Assembly: GCA_900772685.1 (NCBI GenBank)
Contig: CAAGRP010000335.1
Span: forward strand, 1 to 5,755
DNA: 5,755 nt
Direction: 5' to 3'
DNA from: Lachnospiraceae bacterium
Lineage (GTDB): Bacteria > Bacillota > Clostridia > Lachnospirales > Lachnospiraceae
This document shows positions 1 through 5,622 of the stretch, one piece after another (position 1 is the stretch's first letter; each line of letters begins with the position of its first letter). The notes beneath the pieces were generated by a model. That model did not search any database. It was not told where the DNA came from and saw only the letters and a list, made by a program, of their open reading frames with translations. The translations under genes and the position numbers were made by a program.

Positions 1-80
1 AACATGCTGATGTTGTCGAGGTTGTTGAGTTCGCTGAAGATGCTGAGCTGCGAGAACTTGGTGATACCCGTAATGAAGGG
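1..80 (-). pseudogene. Fragment of an AAA-ATPase-like / DUF1703-type protein
   Basis: Read on the minus strand, this stretch encodes FITGITKFSQLSIFSELNN followed by LDNISM, running into the left window edge. I recognise this as the conserved block found roughly 200 residues into the abundant AAA-ATPase-like proteins (PF09820 with a C-terminal DUF1703/PD-(D/E)XK nuclease-like domain) of gut Firmicutes and Bacteroidetes. The family's N-terminal part, with its Walker A region, is missing. Upstream of the match the frame reads only about 11 unrelated residues and then hits a TAA stop at 114-116, and no good start codon is present. The other two minus-strand frames there do not continue the family, so a simple frameshift does not explain the loss. 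The fragment is about 48% G+C over its first 60 bases, with many C-ending codons, unlike the neighbouring operon. I infer a remnant left by recombination or decay. The rest of the gene, if present, lies outside the window. Confidence 0.7.
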
Positions 81-182
81 TGTCGTGTAAATCCTACTAT
101 TGTGCAAACTATATTAAACATTCTCAGAAAAACAATAATATATTATATTAATTGTATAGAAACCTGTTGAACAAGTGATGAG
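81..182 (+). promoter_or_regulatory. AT-rich leader, probable promoter region of the operon
   Basis: This non-coding gap separates the minus-strand remnant from the first plus-strand gene and is strongly AT-rich, especially 111-160. Several sigma-A-like elements can be picked out: a TTAAAC at 114-119 with TATATT at 139-144 (19-base spacing, longer than ideal), and a separate TATAGA at 155-160 with no good -35 box. None matches the consensus well at 17 bases. The location makes this the natural promoter site for the co-directional cluster, but the exact start of transcription cannot be fixed from the sequence. I saw no operator-like palindrome or riboswitch fold. Confidence 0.3.
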
Positions 183-186
183 GTGA
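181..186 (+). promoter_or_regulatory. Ribosome binding site deciding the start at 195
   Basis: AGGTGA lies 8 bases before the ATG at 195. The in-frame GTG at 183-185 is inside this Shine-Dalgarno element and has no ribosome binding site of its own, so it is not the start. Confidence 0.6.
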
Positions 187-194
187 ATACGATA

Positions 195-476
195 ATGGCA
201 AATATTTGCGAAATATTAATGCTGATCTGCTTCGGCATATCATGGCCGGTAAATTTTCGTAAAGCATGGATCGCCGGTTCGGCAAAAGGGACAAGTCTTG
301 CATTTCTGTGTTTGATAGAAGGAGGGTATGTAGCAGGTATCGCAGCAAAGCTTTTGAGAAACATGATCAATTATGTTCTTATCTTTTATTTTATAAATCT
401 TGTTGTGGTTGCGGCAAATATTATTCTTTATTTTGTGAACAGGAGGAAAGACTTATCCGGAAAAACATGTAGATAA
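195..476 (+). CDS. Small PQ-loop / SemiSWEET-like membrane protein
   Basis: This is a 93-residue hydrophobic protein starting MANICEILML. Three membrane helices are visible at about residues 3-21, 34-54 and 59-81, followed by a basic tail (NRRKDLSGK). That is the size and topology of bacterial SemiSWEET/PQ-loop proteins, which dimerise in the membrane and carry small sugars or related solutes. The segment ISWPVNFRKAW (15-25), followed by AKGTSLAFL, resembles the PQ-loop pattern of a helix-one proline followed by a charged loop and a Ser/Thr-rich turn, but the literal Pro-Gln is Pro-Val here. The ATG at 195 is chosen because AGGTGA (181-186) is well spaced from it. It is the first gene of the cluster, 22 bases before the hydrolase gene, which suggests co-transcription and perhaps a role in moving the pathway's substrate. 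The transported solute cannot be inferred. Family assignment is fairly secure, function is not. Confidence 0.72.
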   Translation: MANICEILMLICFGISWPVNFRKAWIAGSAKGTSLAFLCLIEGGYVAGIAAKLLRNMINYVLIFYFINLVVVAANIILYFVNRRKDLSGKTCR

Positions 477-498
477 ATATGATGAAGGAGGCGAAAAG

Positions 499-1446
499 AT
501 GTCTCATGTAAAAAGATTTATTGAAGATGTCGAAAAAAACGGCTTTTACGTGCTGGGTGCGCAGATACGTAAAGATGGAGAGATCATCGATGAATGGACA
601 AGATTTGAAGCAAAGCCGAGATTTGAGACTTATTCGGTCGGTAAAACTTTTATTGCGGCAGCTGCAGGACTGGCATTGGAAGAAGGACTAATAACACTTG
701 ATGAAAAATTGGCTGACAGCTTCCCCGAAGCAGCATATGACGTTACAAATCAAAATGCTCTTGATATTACGGTAAGGGATCTGCTGACCATGAAATCCGG
801 TCTTAGCGAGACTATGATGTGGAGAGACGGATACGAGAGAAAACATGTAAATGATTGGGTACGTTTCTTTTATACAAACGGAAAGTTCGATAATAAGCCG
901 GGAACTCAATTCAAGTACAACAATGCAAATACTTATATGCTCGGATGTCTTATAGAAAAGAAATGCGGACAGAACATGAGGGAATATCTGAGGTACAGGC
1001 TGTTCGAACCTATCGGAATAGGAAATGTTGAGTGGGGGGATTGTCCTAAGGGACATACGATCGCATCAAACGGACTCTCTCTTACAATAGATGAAATGGG
1101 ATATTACGGACAGCTGCTTGTAAACGGAGGGGTCTTTAACGGAAAAAGGATCCTGAAAGAGGAATTTGTAAAGGATATGTTTACTCCGTTTTCAAAAGAA
1201 ACGGGAGAATTCATTCCGTCAGATCCGCCGGCTCCTGCCGGTTACGGATACCAGACATGGCTTGATCCGGTAAATAAAGCCGGATTTATGTGGGGAATAT
1301 TCGGGCAGTATTGCGTGATGCTTCCTGAGAAGAATGCGGTGGTAAGTGTTATTTCGCTTGATAAAGCAGACGGAGGCTCAAACGGAATATACGAAACATC
1401 TCCTATAAGAAAACTAATCTGGGATGATATGGTATCTGAATTATAA
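499..1446 (+). CDS. Serine hydrolase, beta-lactamase / class C penicillin-binding fold (PF00144)
   Basis: A 315-residue protein with the landmarks of the beta-lactamase-related serine hydrolases (family S12: EstB esterases, D-aminopeptidases, 6-aminohexanoate-dimer hydrolase). SVGK at 46-49 is the SxxK motif, with Ser46 as the likely nucleophile and Lys49 as its base partner. YNN at 140-142 is the YxN motif. WGIFGQ at 265-270 sits where the family has its third (KTG/HxG-like) motif, and the GxFGQY form resembles amide hydrolases and esterases more than true beta-lactamases. TVRDLLTMKSGL (91-102) is the usual family signature after the nucleophile. There is no signal peptide, so it should act in the cytoplasm, which argues against a role in antibiotic defence or cell-wall crosslinking. 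The length is somewhat short for the family but looks complete. The start is fixed by AAGGAGG at 485-491, seven bases ahead. It probably hydrolyses an ester or amide of a small molecule. The substrate is unknown. Confidence 0.9.
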   Translation: MSHVKRFIEDVEKNGFYVLGAQIRKDGEIIDEWTRFEAKPRFETYSVGKTFIAAAAGLALEEGLITLDEKLADSFPEAAYDVTNQNALDITVRDLLTMKSGLSETMMWRDGYERKHVNDWVRFFYTNGKFDNKPGTQFKYNNANTYMLGCLIEKKCGQNMREYLRYRLFEPIGIGNVEWGDCPKGHTIASNGLSLTIDEMGYYGQLLVNGGVFNGKRILKEEFVKDMFTPFSKETGEFIPSDPPAPAGYGYQTWLDPVNKAGFMWGIFGQYCVMLPEKNAVVSVISLDKADGGSNGIYETSPIRKLIWDDMVSEL

Positions 1447-1509
1447 ATAAAATAAAAAAATAAAGAATTTTAAAACATAACATAATAAAACAAAAAGGAG
1501 GTACATATT
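1447..1509 (+). other. A-rich intergenic spacer
   Basis: This 63-base gap is mostly A and T and contains no hairpin, so no terminator is visible between the two hydrolase genes. It ends in the strong AAGGAGG (1495-1501) that serves the next gene. An internal promoter is possible but no convincing -35/-10 pair is seen. Confidence 0.5.
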
Positions 1510-2445
1510 ATGAAGGGTGTAACAAAGAAGAGAATACAGGTTTGTATTAATCCGCATTTTGATGCAGTAGCTCTTTGGATAGGTTCGTGGGGCGGAGCAG
1601 ATTCACCTTGTGATATTTCAAGAGGTGTTCATGCAGCAAAAAGAGGGGTTCCGCGTCTTTTAGACCTTTTTGAAAGAAATGGTATCAGTGACAAGATAAC
1701 CTGGGGCGTTACAGGACATGCAATGGAAAGTTTTCCTAAAGCAGCTCAGATGATAATCGACTCCGGCGCTGAAATAGGACTTCATGGATATCTGCATGAG
1801 AATCCTATTGCGATGACAAGAGAGCAGGAAGCAGCAGTTCTTGATAAGACTATATCCGTTATAGAAAAAATGAGCGGAAAGAAGCCTGTCGGATATATGG
1901 CACCATGGTGGGAGCTCAGTAAGAATACGGTAGAGCTTCTTCATGAAAGAGGATTTATATACGACAGTTCTTTGATGGAAGATGATTATCATCCGCATTA
2001 TCTCAGAGTAGGTGACAGCTGGACAAAGGTTGATTATACAAAGAATGCAGAGGACTGGATGAAGCCATGGGTAGCCGGTGAGGAAGTTGACATGGTTGAG
2101 ATACCTTGCAGCTGGCATCTTGATGATGCACCGCCTATGCTTTTTGTTAAAGCATCCGCAAACAGTCATGGCTGGATAACAGGAAGTCAGCTTGAGGAAA
2201 TATGGATGGATCAGTTTGATTGGGTATACCGTCATTTTGATTATGCTATATTCCCTATATGTATACATCCGGATGCATCAGGACATCCGCATGTATTGGT
2301 AGCTCTTGAGAGAATGATTGACCATATGAGGAAGCACGAGGGAGTTGAGTTCTGTACATTTGAAACTATGGCAAACACATTTAGAGAGATGTGCCCGTTT
2401 GGCTCAGGAAAAGACAAGGAAATCGGAGGACCTCAGGGCCTCTAA
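1510..2445 (+). CDS. Polysaccharide deacetylase family protein (NodB fold, PuuE/HpPgdA-like)
   Basis: A 311-residue protein of the carbohydrate esterase 4/NodB superfamily, in the branch that also holds the PuuE allantoinase and the Helicobacter peptidoglycan deacetylase-like proteins. Asp18 (HFDAVA) fits the motif-1 aspartate. His92 and His96 in EIGLHGYLHE form the motif-2 metal-binding pair, giving an Asp-His-His metal site. PVGYMAPWWELS (126-137) is motif 3, but Met130 stands where most relatives have Arg. PICIHPDASGHP (249-260) carries the late-motif His253. IPCSWHLDDAPP (198-209) is the internal segment typical of this branch. No signal peptide is seen, so a cytoplasmic amide hydrolase acting on a small molecule is more likely than a wall-modifying enzyme. 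The length is normal for the branch. AAGGAGG (1495-1501) lies eight bases before the ATG. The metal-chaperone-type GTPase downstream could serve it. Deacetylase, allantoinase-like ring opening and deformylation are all possible. Confidence 0.87.
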   Translation: MKGVTKKRIQVCINPHFDAVALWIGSWGGADSPCDISRGVHAAKRGVPRLLDLFERNGISDKITWGVTGHAMESFPKAAQMIIDSGAEIGLHGYLHENPIAMTREQEAAVLDKTISVIEKMSGKKPVGYMAPWWELSKNTVELLHERGFIYDSSLMEDDYHPHYLRVGDSWTKVDYTKNAEDWMKPWVAGEEVDMVEIPCSWHLDDAPPMLFVKASANSHGWITGSQLEEIWMDQFDWVYRHFDYAIFPICIHPDASGHPHVLVALERMIDHMRKHEGVEFCTFETMANTFREMCPFGSGKDKEIGGPQGL

Positions 2446-2481
2446 ATCGTAGAAATTATTTTTCACAGCAATATTATAAAT

Positions 2482-2509
2482 ATTCCCTGCCGGTAAAACG
2501 GCAGGGAAT
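2482..2509 (+). repeat. Perfect 11-bp inverted repeat (intergenic hairpin)
   Basis: ATTCCCTGCCG at 2482-2492 and CGGCAGGGAAT at 2499-2509 are exact reverse complements around a 6-base loop (GTAAAA). The stem is stable and lies in the 90-base gap between the deacetylase-like gene and the small CxxC gene, the widest gap in the cluster. It lacks the run of U that a Rho-independent terminator needs on either strand: the plus strand continues CATATTAAAAC. It could act as a partial terminator, an mRNA-stabilising 3' end for the upstream genes, or a fold affecting translation of the next gene. The hairpin itself is certain, its role is not. Confidence 0.75.
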
Positions 2510-2535
2510 CATATTAAAACAGGGAGGATGTCTAT

Positions 2536-2853
2536 ATGTGCGCTGCATGCGGAGTATTAAGCGGAATGCCGGACTGGCTTGACAGAGTCGGTAATGAAGC
2601 CGGTATAGGAGCGGATGCAGATGAAACGAGAATTCGCGAAAGGGCAAAGCTTGTAAAGATGGTTAATATACTGCTTTCACCGAGCCGAGCAAAGATTAGG
2701 GATTTCGGAGAGCAGCTCATATTGCAAAGCCCTACGGGGATGACAAAGATAGTTGACAATCTTGCACATGTATGGATGACTGCGGATCAGATCGGATTGA
2801 GGCAGGTAGATCCGCTTGATGAGGCATATCTGGAATTGTTAGAAAGCAGTTGA
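2536..2853 (+). CDS. Small CxxC protein paired with CobW-type GTPase, function unknown
   Basis: A 105-residue soluble protein that begins MCAACGV, so Cys2 and Cys5 form a CxxC pair at the extreme N-terminus. After this come MPDWLDRVGNEAGIG (11-25), a basic helix (TRIRERAKLVKMVNILL, 31-47), DFGEQLILQSPTGMTKIVDN (56-75) and LAHVWMTADQIG (76-87), ending in an acidic tail. I do not recognise a named domain. There is no signal peptide or membrane helix. Start choice is clear: GGGAGG at 2522-2527 is eight bases before the ATG. Codon use matches its neighbours, so it is a real gene. It lies 24 bases before the COG0523 GTPase. The terminal CxxC together with a metal-chaperone-type GTPase suggests a metal-binding partner or target, for example one that hands over or receives Zn, Co or Fe. 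That role is inference from position and the cysteines only. A redox role for the CxxC is the main alternative. Confidence 0.78.
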   Translation: MCAACGVLSGMPDWLDRVGNEAGIGADADETRIRERAKLVKMVNILLSPSRAKIRDFGEQLILQSPTGMTKIVDNLAHVWMTADQIGLRQVDPLDEAYLELLESS

Positions 2854-2877
2854 TATAAGGAAGGAGAGAATATTGCC

Positions 2878-3960
2878 ATGAAAGATGACAGAATACCGGT
2901 AACCGTTTTCACCGGGTTTTTAGGAAGCGGAAAGACTACGCTTCTGCAAAAACTGCTTACTCATGAAGGCGGAGAAGGTGTGGCGGTTATCGTAAATGAG
3001 TTGGGCGAGATTTCTCTCGATCACCTTTTTGTAAGGAGTATTTCGGAAACTGCTGTAGTTATGAAAAACGGATGCATATGCTGCAGTATGAGAACAGATC
3101 TTCAGGATGGTATAAGGGAATTGATAGATGGGAGATATCAGGGAAAGATACCGCCGTTCAACAGGATAATCATAGAGACTACCGGACTTGCGGATCCTAC
3201 GCCTATAGCTCAGACATTGACAGGTGATCCTATGCTGGTAAGACAGACCCGTCTTGCAAATATAATAACAACAATAGACGCTTTGTTTGGGGCGGAACAG
3301 ATTCAAAAGCATCCTGAAAGTCTCAGACAGGCGGCTGTTTCAGACAGGCTGGTCCTTACAAAATCTGATATAGCAACATCAAAGCAGATAAACGATACGA
3401 TCAAGGCTGTAAAAAGAATAAATCCGTTAGCAATGATAATTGATTCCAATCAAGAAGAGAATCTATGGAAACTGCTTTTTGATATAGATCCGTTTGATCC
3501 TGAGACGAAATCAAAGGAAGTACAAGCATGGCTTTCGAATCTTCCGGAGATAAAGACGGCTCAAAGCGGAAAAGCATTTAAAATGATGCGGCCGGATAAA
3601 AGAATTTCGGAAAATGAAAAGAAAACTTATCATAAAATATGGAATAAAGGCGAAAATGCAGTAGAGACTTTTACTATAAAAACAGAGGAGCCTCTTAACT
3701 GGACAGCTTTTTCAATATGGCTTTCAGCATTGATATATAAGCATGGGGAGCGAATACTAAGGATAAAGGGGCTTCTGAATATTCCGGGAGCTAAAGGACC
3801 TGTGGTTATAAACACAGTGCAAAGTTATATAACGCCTCCGCATCATCTTGAAGAATGGCCGGATGAAGATCATTCATCAAGGATTGTTTTTATTGTACAA
3901 GGGATATCTCCGGAGCTTATGAAGAGATCTCTGGACAGATTTTTAGAATTAATGAACTGA
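2878..3960 (+). CDS. CobW/COG0523 family GTPase, putative metallochaperone
   Basis: A 360-residue P-loop GTPase of the G3E (CobW/HypB/UreG/ZNG1) family. Walker A is GFLGSGKTT at 13-21. NELGEISLD (40-48) is the following switch segment. GCICC at 65-69 is the CxCC metal-binding motif diagnostic of COG0523 members. IIIETTGLADP (97-107) holds the Walker B-like segment with Glu100. TKSD at 161-164 takes the place of NKxD for guanine recognition. A CobW C-terminal domain spans about 263-357, with a short His-containing stretch (PPHHLEEWPDEDH, 320-332) but no long His-rich tail. These proteins couple GTP hydrolysis to metal delivery (Zn, Co, or Fe for a nitrile hydratase). It lies 24 bases after the small CxxC gene and 30 bases before the membrane protein. 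AAGGAG at 2861-2866 with an 11-base spacer is a rather long but acceptable ribosome binding site. The metal and client are not readable. The deacetylase-like enzyme is the only obvious metal-dependent hydrolase in view. Confidence 0.9.
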   Translation: MKDDRIPVTVFTGFLGSGKTTLLQKLLTHEGGEGVAVIVNELGEISLDHLFVRSISETAVVMKNGCICCSMRTDLQDGIRELIDGRYQGKIPPFNRIIIETTGLADPTPIAQTLTGDPMLVRQTRLANIITTIDALFGAEQIQKHPESLRQAAVSDRLVLTKSDIATSKQINDTIKAVKRINPLAMIIDSNQEENLWKLLFDIDPFDPETKSKEVQAWLSNLPEIKTAQSGKAFKMMRPDKRISENEKKTYHKIWNKGENAVETFTIKTEEPLNWTAFSIWLSALIYKHGERILRIKGLLNIPGAKGPVVINTVQSYITPPHHLEEWPDEDHSSRIVFIVQGISPELMKRSLDRFLELMN

Positions 3961-3990
3961 CCTACAGCTTATTACAGGAGGGAGTTTTCA

Positions 3991-4518
3991 ATGGATAAGA
4001 TTAAAAAAATAACACTAATAGCGTTGTTTGTGGGGCTGCAGGCATGCTCAGTGCAGTTTCTGGATATTTTGTTTCACGGATATCTGCCGCCGTTAGGAAA
4101 TCTCGGATTTTCGTGTATTGCATTCCTTGGATGGCCTACATATTTCATGTCGGGATGCAATGTTAAAGGCGGGATCAGATCTTTTATTGCATTTATTGTA
4201 GGAATTATAGCAGGAATCGTTATATGCCTGTTAAGCGGAGTTTTTGGATTTGCGGGAGCTTTTGCTTCTGTTATACCTGTATTTATTGTTGCATGGCTGC
4301 TGTTTTATTATGAGGCCGGACCCGGATACTGCAATCATCTTGCAGCATGCTACATTTCCTGTGGTGCGTTTTTCATGTTTATGAATTATGTGCCGGGAGC
4401 AACATTCTTGAACTGCTTTATAACAGAGATGGTATATCTTACGGTAGGACTTTTCTACGGATGGATGACAATAACGTTTAGACAGTGGGTGGAGAAAAGA
4501 CAGGCAGCAAAAGCATAA
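3991..4518 (+). CDS. DUF1097-like integral membrane protein
   Basis: A 175-residue, very hydrophobic protein with about five or six membrane helices (roughly residues 7-25, 36-53, 63-83, 86-107, 117-136 and 142-164) and a basic C-terminal tail (VEKRQAAKA). The segment GNLGFSCIAFLGWPTYFMSG (36-55) followed by KGGIRSFIAFIVGIIAGI resembles the DUF1097 family (E. coli YcdZ type), inner-membrane proteins of similar size with no established function. It is unusually rich in cysteine for a membrane protein (Cys19, 42, 56, 79, 114, 120, 124, 142). AGGAGG at 3976-3981 is nine bases ahead of the ATG. It follows the GTPase by 30 bases, and the next gene starts 11 bases after its stop. A permease or channel for the pathway's substrate, or for a metal, is possible. 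The family link comes from memory of the pattern and is moderate in certainty. Confidence 0.68.
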   Translation: MDKIKKITLIALFVGLQACSVQFLDILFHGYLPPLGNLGFSCIAFLGWPTYFMSGCNVKGGIRSFIAFIVGIIAGIVICLLSGVFGFAGAFASVIPVFIVAWLLFYYEAGPGYCNHLAACYISCGAFFMFMNYVPGATFLNCFITEMVYLTVGLFYGWMTITFRQWVEKRQAAKA

Positions 4519-4523
4519 GGAGG
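4517..4523 (+). promoter_or_regulatory. Ribosome binding site overlapping the upstream stop codon
   Basis: AAGGAGG shares two bases with the TAA stop (4516-4518) of the DUF1097-like gene and stands six bases before the GTG at 4530. This supports that GTG over the in-frame upstream GTG at 4485, which has no ribosome binding site and lies inside the previous gene. The overlap suggests translational coupling. Confidence 0.8.
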
Positions 4524-4529
4524 AAAAAA

Positions 4530-5615
4530 GTGAGTATATTTCCATATGCAGAGATCGAAGGCGATTCATATGAAATAGGTTTTCAGCATGGAAAGATCTT
4601 TAAAAGACAGATAGAAGGAACTATAAAATGCTATAAACAGATGTTCATGGATTATTCGGAGCTTCCATGGGATAGGGCGAAGGAATTGTCAAAGCGCTTT
4701 ATAGAACCGATACGTTTATATAATGAGGATTATCTTGAGGAGATAAGAGGAGTTGCAAAGGGTGCGGGGCTTGATTTTGAAGATATCCTTGCTCTTAACT
4801 GCAGGAGTGAGCTTGTATTCGTTGGAAAAGAATTTGACAAAACCGAAGGCGGATGTACATCTATAGGCATAACCTCTGACAAGGCTATGAACGGGGAAGC
4901 CATATGTGCTCATAACTGGGATTGGAAAACCAGTCAGAGAGAGAATATGATAATGATGAAGATCAGACAGAAAAACGGAAAACCAACGATCTTCATGGTT
5001 ACAGAGGCAGGTATAATAGGAAAAACCGGATTTAACAGTGCAGGAATAAATGTTTATCTGAATGCACTTTCAACAAATCAGGCTCCTTCCGGAATACCGC
5101 TTCATATAGCAATGAGAGCTGTTTCAGATTGTGAGACACTTGCCGAGGCAATATCGGCTTTAACACGTATGCCTCTTGGCTGTTGTGCCAATTTTATGCT
5201 GGGTCACAAAAATGGTGAATGTATAGATATAGAGATTGAAAATGAAGACTTCGATGTGCTTTATCCAAAGGATGGCATAGTAGTACATACAAATCATTTT
5301 ATAAGTCCAAAGCTTCCTATACATCCGAGAAAAGACACAACAAAGTATAAACTTCCCGACAGCTTTGTTAGGCTTGGAAGGGCAGATAAAAGATTGCGTC
5401 AGCGGCAGACACGTATAAGTATAGAGGACGTTATGGAGGTTTTAAGGGATCATGTCGAATATCCTCACAGTATCTGCAGACACAACGATCCTAAGGCCGA
5501 ACCGGGCTTGAGATTGGGAACTGTTTTTTCTATGGTAGTTAATCTTACAAGAGGAGATATTTATTTTTGCAAAGGAAATCCATGTGAAACAGAATATGAG
5601 ATTTATCATATTTGA
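4530..5615 (+). CDS. C45 family autoproteolytic acyltransferase/hydrolase (AAT-like Ntn hydrolase)
   Basis: A 361-residue protein of the acyl-CoA:6-aminopenicillanic acid acyltransferase family (PF03417, peptidase C45). GGCTSIGI at 107-114 contains the expected self-cleavage site: cutting before Cys109 would free the catalytic cysteine and give chains of about 108 and 253 residues, close to the Penicillium enzyme. CAHNWDWK (126-133) and VVHTNHF (251-257) are the other conserved family blocks, and the N-terminal GDSYEIGFQHGK (11-22) is typical too. No signal peptide is present. Bacterial members mostly have unknown substrates; family activities include amide hydrolysis and acyl transfer to amines. 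The GTG at 4530 is chosen because AAGGAGG (4517-4523) precedes it by six bases; starting at GTG 4485 would add 15 residues lying in the previous gene. With the other two hydrolases it makes a third amide/ester-active fold in one operon. It is not evidence for beta-lactam synthesis. Confidence 0.9.
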   Translation: MSIFPYAEIEGDSYEIGFQHGKIFKRQIEGTIKCYKQMFMDYSELPWDRAKELSKRFIEPIRLYNEDYLEEIRGVAKGAGLDFEDILALNCRSELVFVGKEFDKTEGGCTSIGITSDKAMNGEAICAHNWDWKTSQRENMIMMKIRQKNGKPTIFMVTEAGIIGKTGFNSAGINVYLNALSTNQAPSGIPLHIAMRAVSDCETLAEAISALTRMPLGCCANFMLGHKNGECIDIEIENEDFDVLYPKDGIVVHTNHFISPKLPIHPRKDTTKYKLPDSFVRLGRADKRLRQRQTRISIEDVMEVLRDHVEYPHSICRHNDPKAEPGLRLGTVFSMVVNLTRGDIYFCKGNPCETEYEIYHI

Positions 5616-5622
5616 TGGGATA

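Noticed and set aside
183..194. GTG at 183 as the start of the PQ-loop-like gene
   Set aside because: It lies within the AGGTGA ribosome binding site of the ATG at 195 and has no site of its own.
499..1446. Antibiotic-resistance beta-lactamase
   Set aside because: There is no signal peptide and the third motif (GIFGQ) is not the KTG of true beta-lactamases; a cytoplasmic esterase/amidase of the same fold fits better.
1660..2268. Long minus-strand open frame opposite the deacetylase gene (202 codons)
   Set aside because: Its translation is rich in Cys, His, Tyr and Ser in no recognisable pattern, it has no ribosome binding site, and the plus strand encodes a clear protein family; it is an antisense shadow.
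2482..2509. Hairpin as a Rho-independent terminator
   Set aside because: No T-run follows the stem on either strand, so it does not meet the usual terminator pattern; kept only as an inverted repeat of unknown role.
2391..2582. Plus-strand open frame spanning the intergenic hairpin
   Set aside because: It overlaps the end of the deacetylase gene and the start of the CxxC gene in another frame, reads through the hairpin, and shows no family features.
2878..3960. Cobalamin biosynthesis CobW or urease/hydrogenase accessory protein (UreG/HypB)
   Set aside because: The CxCC motif and CobW C-terminal domain indicate the broad COG0523 group, and no cobalamin, urease or hydrogenase genes are near; a specific gene name is not justified.
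4485..4529. GTG at 4485 as the start of the C45 gene
   Set aside because: It lies inside the upstream membrane-protein gene with no ribosome binding site, while GTG 4530 has AAGGAGG six bases ahead and the family homology begins just after it.
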